Of a DNA stretch of 15,376 nucleotides, positions 6,887 to 13,511 are shown in pieces. The stretch comes from Promethearchaeota archaeon (GTDB taxonomy: Archaea > Asgardarchaeota > Lokiarchaeia > Sigyniarchaeales > SOKP01), in the NCBI GenBank assembly GCA_030615145.1, contig JAUWZT010000052.1, forward strand, positions 1-15,376, written 5' to 3'. Position 1 is the stretch's first letter; each line of letters starts with the position of its first letter. The position numbers and the translations under genes were made by a program. The notes under the pieces are model-generated. The model made no database searches, was not told where the DNA came from, and was given only the letters and a program-made list of their open reading frames with translations.

Positions 6887-7009
6887 CTTTTTGCTGATTA
6901 AATTGCGTAATTACTATTAAATTCATAAATTCAAAAAAACTTGGTTCTAATAATTATTAATTATTTTAGCAATAAATAAATCGTAAAATTAATTTTTGAT
7001 TAAACATAA

Positions 7010-7069
7010 ACTATAAAATATATTAACTTTAAGATTTGTTTTTATATATTTCACTATAAAATATATTAA
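7010..7069 (+). repeat. 17-bp TATA-containing direct repeat upstream of the TFE-beta-like gene
   Basis: ACTATAAAATATATTAA occurs exactly at 7010-7026 and again at 7053-7069, 43 bp apart, just upstream of the ATG at 7087. Each copy contains a TATA-box-like core. The proximal copy lies about 18-34 bases before the start, which fits a promoter with almost no leader. The distal copy and a further TTTATATATT (7041-7050) could be a second promoter or a repeated operator. AT-richness raises the chance of coincidence, but an exact 17-mer this close is notable. Confidence 0.5.
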
Positions 7070-7086
7070 GTTCGTTTAAAATTACG

Positions 7087-7695
7087 ATGGCAAAAAAAAA
7101 AGAAGTTTGTCCCTTTTGTGGCAACAGCTTCGCATATCTCTCACGTCATAAATGCAAAGTAAAGGAGAGACTCGAGGGGTCAGAAGAATCCGATAAATCA
7201 GATGTTGAAAGAAGATTAGAAAGGATCGAAGATAGAAAGAAAGAAGGGTCGCGTAGTTTAAGAAAAGATGAGAAAGCGGTTCTTAGAATTATTAGTCGAG
7301 AAAAAGATGTGTTTTTTTTTAAGCTATTAGAGCTTACAAACAAAAAGCGAATTGAACTCGATAAAATCTTAGGCACTCTGTATTTACAAGATAAAATTAA
7401 TATAAATCGCGAATTATTGGAAGCTACTTGGGTAAAGCGTATTACAATAATTGAAAAAATCGATGTTAAAGTAAAAGATATTGATGTTAACAAAAATAAT
7501 AATGATTTTATTTTAGATATTTTTTCACATCAACCATGTTTAACTTGTCCCTTTACGGGTAAATGTAATAACACAAATCTCGACCAATTTAATCCATTAC
7601 AATGTCCTTGGTTAACTCAATGGGTTAAAACATCCTTAGAAGGGCAAATCTACAAAACAAATTTTGAAGAAATACAATCAGAATCGCCAGAATAA
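7087..7695 (+). CDS. TFE-beta / RPC34-like transcription factor with N-terminal zinc finger
   Basis: This 202-residue protein has three parts. A short zinc finger at 8-23 reads CPFCGNSFAYLSRHKC (Cys 8, 11, 23 and His 21), followed by a charged coiled-coil-like linker (about 24-58). Residues about 58-125 look like a winged helix (LRKDEKAVLRIISREKDVFFFKLLELTNK). The C-terminus has four cysteines, C151, C154, C160 and C173, in PCLTCPFTGKC..NPLQCPWLTQW. The spacing C-x2-C-x5-C-x12-C and the trailing T.W match the iron-sulfur domain of RNA polymerase III subunit RPC34/RPC39 (PCGLCPVFDDC..SPSNCIYMTEW, from memory) and of archaeal TFE-beta. TFE-beta works with TFE-alpha to open promoters. The N-terminal finger is not part of the usual TFE-beta layout. 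The gene abuts the convergent methyltransferase with no spacer. Assignment is by motif only. Confidence 0.72.
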   Translation: MAKKKEVCPFCGNSFAYLSRHKCKVKERLEGSEESDKSDVERRLERIEDRKKEGSRSLRKDEKAVLRIISREKDVFFFKLLELTNKKRIELDKILGTLYLQDKININRELLEATWVKRITIIEKIDVKVKDIDVNKNNNDFILDIFSHQPCLTCPFTGKCNNTNLDQFNPLQCPWLTQWVKTSLEGQIYKTNFEEIQSESPE

Positions 7696-8331
7696 TTATT
7701 TTTTCCTTAACCCAATTAAATAAATTTCGTTACTTTTTTTATTAGACGATTTTGGCTTAAGGCTTTTAACGATCGAAAAGTTTTGCTTCATTTTTGTGTA
7801 AAAATCATCATAGTCAACCCCTTGAAATACCTTTATTACGAAGTTTCCCTTAAATTTTAAAAATTTTGTAAGTTCAAGAATTTTATAACAGAGTTTTATT
7901 TGCATGGCTTGATCACTAAATTTATTTCCTGATTTTTTGATACTGGCATCAGATAAGATAAGATCTAGTTTTTCTCCTTCGAAATATTTTTTAACTTCAA
8001 TTTGAAACTCAGGTGTAGTAAAATCCATTCGAACTGTGTTAATATTTTCAATAGGCGTAATACGTTTTATATCTATACCCATAATTTTATAATGATCTCG
8101 GTGGTAATATTTATCGTTATATTTCAATAAATTTTCTTCAGCAAATTTCTTCGCAACTTGAAGCCATGATCCTGGTGTACTGCCCAAATCCAATATATAA
8201 AATGCCCTTTTAAAAATGGTGAATCTTTTTTGTATATCAAGTAATTTAAATGCTGAGCGGGCTCTATATCCTTTACGTTTAGCTTGTTTATACACGGCGT
8301 CTTTCTTATGTTCTTCTGCTGCCTTTGGCAT
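7696..8331 (-). CDS. FtsJ/RlmE-family RNA 2'-O-ribose methyltransferase
   Basis: The 211-residue protein is an FtsJ-type SAM-dependent 2'-O-methyltransferase. In bacteria RlmE modifies 23S rRNA U2552; eukaryotic relatives Trm7 and Spb1 act on tRNA and rRNA. The N-terminal GYRARSAFKL (21-30) supplies the first catalytic lysine, K29. The SAM-binding loop is LDLGSTPGSW (47-56, against the commoner G.APG). The other tetrad members are D128 (LILSDAS), K167 (FVIKVFQG) and E202 (EIYLI). Length fits the family. After the catalytic Asp, the usual MAPN is replaced by SIKKSG, so the target-side loop is unusual. It lies 15 bp downstream of trm1 on the same strand and is probably co-transcribed with it, with a weak AGGA ribosome site. 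Whether rRNA or tRNA is the substrate cannot be told from sequence. Confidence 0.93.
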   Translation of the reverse strand: MPKAAEEHKKDAVYKQAKRKGYRARSAFKLLDIQKRFTIFKRAFYILDLGSTPGSWLQVAKKFAEENLLKYNDKYYHRDHYKIMGIDIKRITPIENINTVRMDFTTPEFQIEVKKYFEGEKLDLILSDASIKKSGNKFSDQAMQIKLCYKILELTKFLKFKGNFVIKVFQGVDYDDFYTKMKQNFSIVKSLKPKSSNKKSNEIYLIGLRKK

Positions 8332-8346
8332 GATTCACATTCCTAT

Positions 8347-9597
8347 TTAATTTATTATGTTTTTTAGTATATTTTTTAACGCATTAATTCCCATATTTGT
8401 TTTAATTGATATAAAATCAAAATGAGTTCTTGATGCTGAATAACCACTTTCGCCAATTGCTTCAATCAATTTTTCGATTTTGGGAATTGATGGGAGCTTT
8501 AATTGTTGACATAATTTATGTATGTTATAATAAGAAACGGGCATACTTATTTCATCTAATGCGTATTCAATAATTTTTCTTATTCTATTTTTACTCTTAA
8601 AATTGAATTTTTCATTTAAATGAATTATTTCTTCAAGAAAATATCTTTTATGTAATTCTTTAATCCACAGGGGGCCAGAATATGATAGTGGTTCTTCCTT
8701 TAAGCATGATGGGCATTTTTGAGGAATCGTTAAAATATCGTTTAAAACAGACGAACGATACCCGCAACTATTACAATGGATAATATATCCATAACTATTT
8801 GATATGTCCTTAAAAATATTAGCCTTACTTTTATATGTAAGAGCAAAAATTCTTATGAAGTGATTTGAATAAAAAGTTAACAACGGAATTATTCCTAAAT
8901 TGTTAACATTAGCAATTCTTGAGATATAATACATTAGTATCCTTGCTCCAATTTCTTTACAATAATCCGTGTGAAGTGGTTTAGACATATACTTTCTAAT
9001 ACAAGCCTTTGATTTTACTCCAAACAATACTGCGGTATCCGTGGCCGTTATACATAACAATCCATTTTCTTTTTTAATCGATTTAAATGCAGAATCAATA
9101 TATATGTTTGGAGTGCCAAAAGGATCAATTGAGATTACATTGGGGCTTTCAATCTTTTTTTCTCCGATTAAGCAAGATTTTTGCGCGATTTCTATGCATA
9201 ATAAATTGGCATCTTTTTGTGAGGAGATGATTTGATTATTTTTTTCTAAATCGTTTAGTTTTAAATTTCTATTAATAAGTTCTACGGCTATCGGGTTAAT
9301 ATCGTTGATATATATTTTTTTAAAGTTATTGGAAGCTTTTAATAATCTAATAGATCCTATGCCCGAAGCAGCCATACTATCTACCATTACCAACGAATCT
9401 TGATTAATCAGTTTATTATATGTTAGTATAGCTAAGATTGAAATATCTCGATTTATTTCCATTCTTTCATTATAAAAAACACCCATTGATTTGGAAGGTA
9501 TACTATCATTGTCATTCTTATATAAATAGAATTCTACAGAACCTTCTTGTTTTTTGACATATTTGTTGTTACTTAGGTTGAGATTTCCAATCTTCAT
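8347..9597 (-). CDS. trm1: tRNA (guanine-26-N2)-dimethyltransferase Trm1
   Basis: The 416-residue product is Trm1, the SAM-dependent enzyme that makes N2,N2-dimethylguanosine at tRNA position 26 in archaea and eukaryotes. Landmarks in order are the substrate-side VFYNERMEINRD (40-51), SAM motif I DSMAASGIGSIR (73-84), ND (99), the catalytic motif IV DPFGTP (158-163, usually DPFGSP), ITATDTAVLFG (183-193), and a zinc-type cysteine set C275-x2-C278 and C295-x2-C298. The C-terminal part beyond residue 310 has a winged-helix-like region. Length is close to that of other archaeal Trm1 proteins as I recall them. A TATA-like box (9641-9650) sits before it, downstream of the fructose-bisphosphatase stop, so it probably starts its own transcript that continues into the FtsJ-type gene, forming a small RNA-modification operon. 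Confidence 0.95.
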   Translation of the reverse strand: MKIGNLNLSNNKYVKKQEGSVEFYLYKNDNDSIPSKSMGVFYNERMEINRDISILAILTYNKLINQDSLVMVDSMAASGIGSIRLLKASNNFKKIYINDINPIAVELINRNLKLNDLEKNNQIISSQKDANLLCIEIAQKSCLIGEKKIESPNVISIDPFGTPNIYIDSAFKSIKKENGLLCITATDTAVLFGVKSKACIRKYMSKPLHTDYCKEIGARILMYYISRIANVNNLGIIPLLTFYSNHFIRIFALTYKSKANIFKDISNSYGYIIHCNSCGYRSSVLNDILTIPQKCPSCLKEEPLSYSGPLWIKELHKRYFLEEIIHLNEKFNFKSKNRIRKIIEYALDEISMPVSYYNIHKLCQQLKLPSIPKIEKLIEAIGESGYSASRTHFDFISIKTNMGINALKNILKNIIN

Positions 9598-9640
9598 ATT
9601 AGATTAGTCATTTAGCTCAAGTTAATTAATAAATTTGACA

Positions 9641-9650
9641 AAATATATAC
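9641..9650 (-). promoter_or_regulatory. TATA-like box of the trm1-ftsJ operon
   Basis: On the minus strand this reads GTATATATTT, about 44-53 bases before the trm1 ATG at 9597, in the 57-bp spacer after the fructose-bisphosphatase gene. It would give a leader of about 20-25 bases. A second A/T-rich element (near 9621-9634) lies closer to the start and could serve instead. Confidence 0.35.
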
Positions 9651-9654
9651 TCTT

Positions 9655-10653
9655 TTAGAGCGATAAAAAGAGGTTGACAGGTATTGCGCTCCCTAATAAA
9701 CCACCAGAAGTCACATCATGTATCTTGTTCACATTAGTCTTAGTTAAGGGCTCAATATGTTCGATCTTTTTTACTTTGTTAGGGTCTTCAGTACTTCCAA
9801 TAATTAAAAATTCTCCGTTTAAAGTTTTGATGATAAAAGCTAATGGAAGCCACTCATAATATACACGAATTTTTGGTTTTGGTGAAGGAAAGTATGAATA
9901 AATCCCACCATAAGTTATTATTGCATGGAAATCACCAACAAAGCTTCCGCTATAGCGATTTTTAAAATGATGATTAATTAATTCTTGTTCATAAGCCCTA
10001 CATTTATCTGACCATTCCGTAGAATCACCTCCAAGACATCTAATGCCCCCCTCTTCTTTGTTGGGCAAGGATTTTAATTCTTGAAAGACATAATGGAAAA
10101 AAGTCATGCTGTAAGGTGATGTATCTAAAATGAATTCAGCAACCTGTCCATTAAGTGCTAAGATTAAATTAGTATAAATCCCATAAAGTACATAGAAACT
10201 ACATACAATGCGCCCCGCCTCGTCATAAATTCCCACAATCGTCCCAACAGTTCTATTTACTATTACATTTGAAGAGCCATCAACAGGATCTATCGTTATA
10301 CCAAACTTTCCATCGCTCAAAACGGGCTCTGCTTCTTCAGAAGCAACAAAAAGAAAATCTGTATCACTTTCTTGAAGCGCTTTTAATATAATGCTGTGCG
10401 TTAATATGTCTTCGTGAATTTGGGATTCGCCGTAAACATTTATGGTCTTTTCTTTTACATTTTCAATGTTCATTCTCTGCTCAATTTCGCGGGAGGTGAT
10501 GCCCCTTTCTAATAACCCGCGAATAGGGATGGTTGCTTCAGCAATAATTTCTATAATTTCTATTAAATCGCCTTTATTTGAAAAATAATGAGGGATGTTT
10601 TTATCCAACCATTTTGATAATTTCAAATTCAAATTTTCATTATATCGACTCAT
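9655..10653 (-). CDS. fbp: Class I fructose-1,6-bisphosphatase
   Basis: The 332-residue protein has the layout of class I FBPases, which hydrolyse fructose-1,6-bisphosphate in gluconeogenesis. Metal ligands lie in VASEEAEP (the SEE motif) and in DPVDGSSN (canonical DPLDGSSN), followed by VNRTVGTIVGIYD. The sugar-phosphate site is seen in NRYSGSFVGDFHA, YGGIYSYFP, KIRVYYEWLPLAF and NGEF. These match RY.GSMVAD.H, YGGIF.YP, KLRLLYE..P.AF and AGG, so the Arg-Tyr pair, the Lys and the late Glu are kept. The last 50 residues diverge from the usual ending. Most archaea use a bifunctional FBP aldolase/phosphatase, so a class I enzyme is worth noting. Its ATG overlaps the stop of the RadB-like gene by four bases (ATGA), implying translational coupling. 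An inositol monophosphatase is a less likely alternative. Confidence 0.88.
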   Translation of the reverse strand: MSRYNENLNLKLSKWLDKNIPHYFSNKGDLIEIIEIIAEATIPIRGLLERGITSREIEQRMNIENVKEKTINVYGESQIHEDILTHSIILKALQESDTDFLFVASEEAEPVLSDGKFGITIDPVDGSSNVIVNRTVGTIVGIYDEAGRIVCSFYVLYGIYTNLILALNGQVAEFILDTSPYSMTFFHYVFQELKSLPNKEEGGIRCLGGDSTEWSDKCRAYEQELINHHFKNRYSGSFVGDFHAIITYGGIYSYFPSPKPKIRVYYEWLPLAFIIKTLNGEFLIIGSTEDPNKVKKIEHIEPLTKTNVNKIHDVTSGGLLGSAIPVNLFLSL

Positions 10654-11354
10654 TTGGGGTCTTCTTCAAAACCATGTTTATTTAATATAGTATAAAATAC
10701 AAGAGAATTATTACTTTTTCCTTTCATTAAAAAAAACTTACGGTGGTTCAATTTATCCGTTCGTTCAATTTTGATAGATCTTTTTACCCAATATTCCATA
10801 ACATTACCACCGCGTTCTACTTCATAAGTTTGGCCCTCTTGAGTTTTTCTACTAAGCTCATTTACAATTAAAACATCAATGTGATATTTTTTATTTAAAA
10901 AAGTTAAGTTAGCTAGCATTTGATTTAACTTATAATTCAGATTATAATTTTTTCCTTTTTTATCTTGTTGTAATTCTAATCCATATAAATCCGTTATTGA
11001 ATCAATTATAACTAAATTAAAAGTTCTATCACCGTTTTTTAAATCATCAATAATAATAAATTCTAAATTAAAAACAAGGTTATATAAATCTTTAAAAGTT
11101 ACAGGCTTACAAAACAAAATATTATTCAATACTTCATTTAAATCGTTTTTAATAACAGAATCAATTTTATTGTAAGGGAAATTTGGTTTGCTATATATAT
11201 AAATTACCTTAAAGCCACTTAACGCGTTATTATAAGCTGTTTGGAGCGATAAAGTAGTTTTTCCCACTCCAAACTGGCCCCATAATGAAGTGATTCCCTC
11301 GAAGGTATCAATGGAATTAAAAAAATCGTTTATTTGTTTGATAGGAAAATTCAT
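10650..11354 (-). CDS. RadB-like RecA-superfamily ATPase
   Basis: This 234-residue protein is a minimal RecA-fold ATPase. Walker A is GQFGVGKTTL (26-35), preceded by ITSLW as in RadB (I...G..G.GKT). Walker B is LVIIDS (114-119). VLIVNELSRK (161-170) is in the place of the RadB TNQ motif, and RGGNVMEYWVKRSIKIER (181-198) matches the RadB PLGG..LEYW.K.I...E signature. It has no helix-hairpin-helix domain, and its length fits RadB, an archaeal accessory recombinase that binds the Hjc resolvase in Pyrococcus. The FRPERI block seen in the RadA-like paralog at 6089-6886 is missing here, so the two are different subfamilies. It is the first gene of a pair with the FBPase (ATGA overlap), and it is divergent from an RNase H-fold gene. 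KaiC-like or GvpD-like ATPases are alternatives. Confidence 0.8.
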   Translation of the reverse strand: MNFPIKQINDFFNSIDTFEGITSLWGQFGVGKTTLSLQTAYNNALSGFKVIYIYSKPNFPYNKIDSVIKNDLNEVLNNILFCKPVTFKDLYNLVFNLEFIIIDDLKNGDRTFNLVIIDSITDLYGLELQQDKKGKNYNLNYKLNQMLANLTFLNKKYHIDVLIVNELSRKTQEGQTYEVERGGNVMEYWVKRSIKIERTDKLNHRKFFLMKGKSNNSLVFYTILNKHGFEEDPK

Positions 11355-11373
11355 AATTAAAAATTTTTAATTA
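11354..11373. promoter_or_regulatory. 20-bp perfect palindrome in a 42-bp divergent promoter
   Basis: TAATTAAAAA (11354-11363) is followed directly by its reverse complement TTTTTAATTA (11364-11373). It begins at the last base of the RadB-like start codon and lies 23 bases before the TTG start of the opposite gene. The remaining spacer has AATTTATATTAA (11381-11392), a possible TATA element for the minus-strand gene. The palindrome could be a shared operator or an overlapping TATA region. It consists only of A and T, so chance is a real alternative. Confidence 0.4.
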
Positions 11374-11396
11374 AATCTTTAATTTATATTAATAAA

Positions 11397-12248
11397 TTGA
11401 GAAATAAACCTTTTATATTAACGGAGAATCTGAACTTTTTTTATAAAATAATTAAAAGATTAATTGAAAAAAGAATTAAAGCTGAAATATTAAATCCTGG
11501 AAATAAAATTCCAAACGCTCCATCCATTATCTTAACAACGCGGGATGAATTTGAAAAGTATTATAATAAAGATCTTAAGGTAAATTTTCTTGTATATTCG
11601 AAAGACGAGAATTTCGAGCAATATCTATTAAGAGTAATCGCTGCACATCGTATAGAATATAAAAATAACTATTTAAGTTTAACTTTTTCAATCGATCCAG
11701 GAAAAAAAATTGGATTGATGATTTTTTTAGATGATTATTATTTTGATTCTTTTTGTTGTTATGAAAAAGACGAGTTATTGGTAGCTATAAGGAATAACAT
11801 TCATAGTTTTCAAGATGGTAACCCAAATTTAATGGTGTTAACTTTTAAATTAGGAATGGGTGTACCATCATTTACATATGAATTAATAGAAAACATTTTT
11901 AAATTTTTACACGGGAGAAAGAACGTTAATATATTTTTAATTAATGAATACAAGTCCTCGAAAATGAGAATAATTAAAAAACAAAAAGAACATAATTTTT
12001 CTAAAGATGAAATCTCAGCATTAATTTTAGCATTTAGGAAAGGTATTGAAGTAAATGAGAAAAATTACGACTCGATTTATAAACAAAATGGATTAAAAAA
12101 ATTACAAAATGAAGGGTCATTCAAAAGGGATTTTGAAAAAATTGACGAAAATATAAATACGCTGGGAGAAATTGCTGAAAAAGTGTTGCGTGGTGAAATC
12201 TCACTTAAAGAATCTACTCAGTTGATTAATGAAATAAGATATTATTAG
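11397..12248 (+). CDS. Putative RNase H-fold nuclease, RuvX/RuvC-like
   Basis: This 283-residue protein is not a recognised named family member, but its centre fits an RNase H/RuvC fold. SIDPGKKIGLMIF (98-110) is a first strand with catalytic-type D100 and the DPG..xG turn seen in RuvC and RuvX/YqgF. A hydrophobic strand VLTFKLGMG (147-155) follows. INEYKSSKM (182-190) resembles the DER.SS..A motif of RuvX, with E184. KDEISALILAF (203-213) resembles the RuvX end motif (VD..AA.iiL), with D204/E205. About 95 residues precede this core and a helical tail (220-283) follows; neither resembles a domain I know. The start must be the TTG at 11397, because the next ATG in frame is inside the core. It is divergent from the RadB-like gene, so a role in processing recombination or replication intermediates is plausible but inferred. 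Confidence 0.55.
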   Translation: MRNKPFILTENLNFFYKIIKRLIEKRIKAEILNPGNKIPNAPSIILTTRDEFEKYYNKDLKVNFLVYSKDENFEQYLLRVIAAHRIEYKNNYLSLTFSIDPGKKIGLMIFLDDYYFDSFCCYEKDELLVAIRNNIHSFQDGNPNLMVLTFKLGMGVPSFTYELIENIFKFLHGRKNVNIFLINEYKSSKMRIIKKQKEHNFSKDEISALILAFRKGIEVNEKNYDSIYKQNGLKKLQNEGSFKRDFEKIDENINTLGEIAEKVLRGEISLKESTQLINEIRYY

Positions 12249-12346
12249 TTATAGCTGAAAAATTTAATAATTTTGAATAATTTCATCAAATTACAGTTAA
12301 AAATAAGAATTTAAAAATTATTTCTATCTATATCACTTGGAGCTTT

Positions 12347-12352
12347 GGGGAT
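12347..12352 (+). promoter_or_regulatory. Ribosome binding site supporting a TTG start
   Basis: GGGGAT ends seven bases before the TTG at 12360 and is one mismatch from the archaeal GGTGAT. It sits in a locally G-rich patch in an otherwise A/T spacer. It supports the TTG start of the first acyltransferase, which also aligns with the ATG of the second copy. Confidence 0.4.
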
Positions 12353-12359
12353 ATTGTAA

Positions 12360-13457
12360 TTGAAAAGATTTAAAACTATTGATATATTGCGCGGATTAAG
12401 CATGGTGTATATGATCGTGGGCCATATGACTGAGTGGTACCTTACTCAAGAGAGCATGTGGTTCTTTGATATATATAGAGCAATTGGAGAACCATTAGGA
12501 TCGGGAGCTTTTTTATTTCTTTCTGGAGTAAGTACAATTTTATCGTATAGAAGCCGAACTAAAAATGTGGAAATATCGAAATCTTACAGTAAAAAAACTC
12601 TAAGAAACGAGTATTTCTCTCGAGCTTTTTTTATTTTAATAATTGCTTTGCTTTATAACACATTTGTTGCTGTAATGTTTCATGATCTATCTATAATATG
12701 GAATTGGTTTATTCTTCTTACAATTTCAATTTCACTTTTTATGATTTGGCCTTTGTTTAAAACATCGAAGTTATTTAGAATCTGTTTTGGAATAGGTTTA
12801 TGGTTTCTAAACCAAATATTACTAACTTTTTTATTGGGATATGTTGGTCAAAATAATCTTTTTGGCGTTATGTATTATGTATTGTACAATAACTTGGAAT
12901 TAGACCCGATATTATCGTTTTTTACGTTTTTTGTTATAGGTACTGTTATAGGAGATGTTCTTTACGAATTTCATTCAGATGATAACAAAATGGTTAATAG
13001 AGAAGTATTTAAAAAAAGATTTCTAATTCCTTCATTAATATCAGGAGTAATTTTGATAGTATTCGGGGCTATATTTCAATTTCCAAACTTTTTACATCAT
13101 CGAACATTTTCTTGGTTTTTTTATTCTTTAGGAATTGAATTAATAATTTTTGCATTTATATTGGGAATAGAAGAAATTGGGATGCTTAATACTCAAAAAA
13201 GTTACCGATTTCTCTCTAATTTTTCTTATTACTCCTTTACAGTATACATCTTACATAATTTATTATATTTTCTATTTTTAGATAGTTTATATCCATTTAA
13301 CATTTGGATTTATATATCAGCAACAATACTCATCATAGGATTCGCCTTAAGGAGTATCTATAACAAATGGGGCTCTAATTTTTCCATAAAAGCACAAATA
13401 GGTAGGTTGAGTCTAGGAATTGCTAAATTAATCGATAATAGAAAAAATTTTAATTAG
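12360..13457 (+). CDS. Multi-pass membrane acyltransferase, DUF1624/HGSNAT-like (copy 1)
   Basis: This 365-residue integral membrane protein resembles the DUF1624 family (catalytic part of heparan-alpha-glucosaminide N-acetyltransferase), whose members move acetyl groups across a membrane onto sugars. The signature opening is KTIDILRGLSMVYMIVGHM (5-23), with the expected D, RG and H22, followed by GSGAFLFLSGVS (47-58). Many hydrophobic helices follow, for example about 88-107, 111-131, 140-160, 184-201, 222-240, 250-270 and 312-330. A late FSYYSFTVYILHNLLYF (288-304) holds H299, as in other membrane acyltransferases (Y.lH). The TTG start is chosen because MKRFKTIDILRG aligns with the ATG start of the paralog. 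Substrate is unknown; modifying surface glycans or lipid headgroups would fit. Acyltransferase-3 is the main alternative. Confidence 0.72.
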   Translation: MKRFKTIDILRGLSMVYMIVGHMTEWYLTQESMWFFDIYRAIGEPLGSGAFLFLSGVSTILSYRSRTKNVEISKSYSKKTLRNEYFSRAFFILIIALLYNTFVAVMFHDLSIIWNWFILLTISISLFMIWPLFKTSKLFRICFGIGLWFLNQILLTFLLGYVGQNNLFGVMYYVLYNNLELDPILSFFTFFVIGTVIGDVLYEFHSDDNKMVNREVFKKRFLIPSLISGVILIVFGAIFQFPNFLHHRTFSWFFYSLGIELIIFAFILGIEEIGMLNTQKSYRFLSNFSYYSFTVYILHNLLYFLFLDSLYPFNIWIYISATILIIGFALRSIYNKWGSNFSIKAQIGRLSLGIAKLIDNRKNFN

Positions 13458-13476
13458 TTTAGAATTAAATTCTAAA
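13458..13476 (+). other. Inverted repeat between the two acyltransferase genes
   Basis: TTTAGAATT (13458-13466) and AATTCTAAA (13468-13476) are exact reverse complements around a single A, directly after the first gene's TAG. With one central base it cannot form a full hairpin, so a dyad for a regulator is as likely as a weak terminator. The spacer is only 54 bp, so the two genes may still be co-transcribed. Confidence 0.3.
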
Positions 13477-13511
13477 TATTAAGTTTAATTCACGAAAATT
13501 TTTTGAAATTA

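Noticed and set aside
7146..7493. Minus-strand open frame of 115 codons opposite the TFE-beta-like gene
   Set aside because: It is Ser/Leu/Phe-rich low-complexity translation, typical of the reverse of a Lys/Glu-rich coding sequence. The plus-strand frame has clear metal-binding motifs.
1053..13502. Shared 13-mer TTCACGAAAATTT near 1053 and near 13490
   Set aside because: Exact 13-base matches between AT-rich spacers in 15 kb are expected by chance, and the contexts differ.
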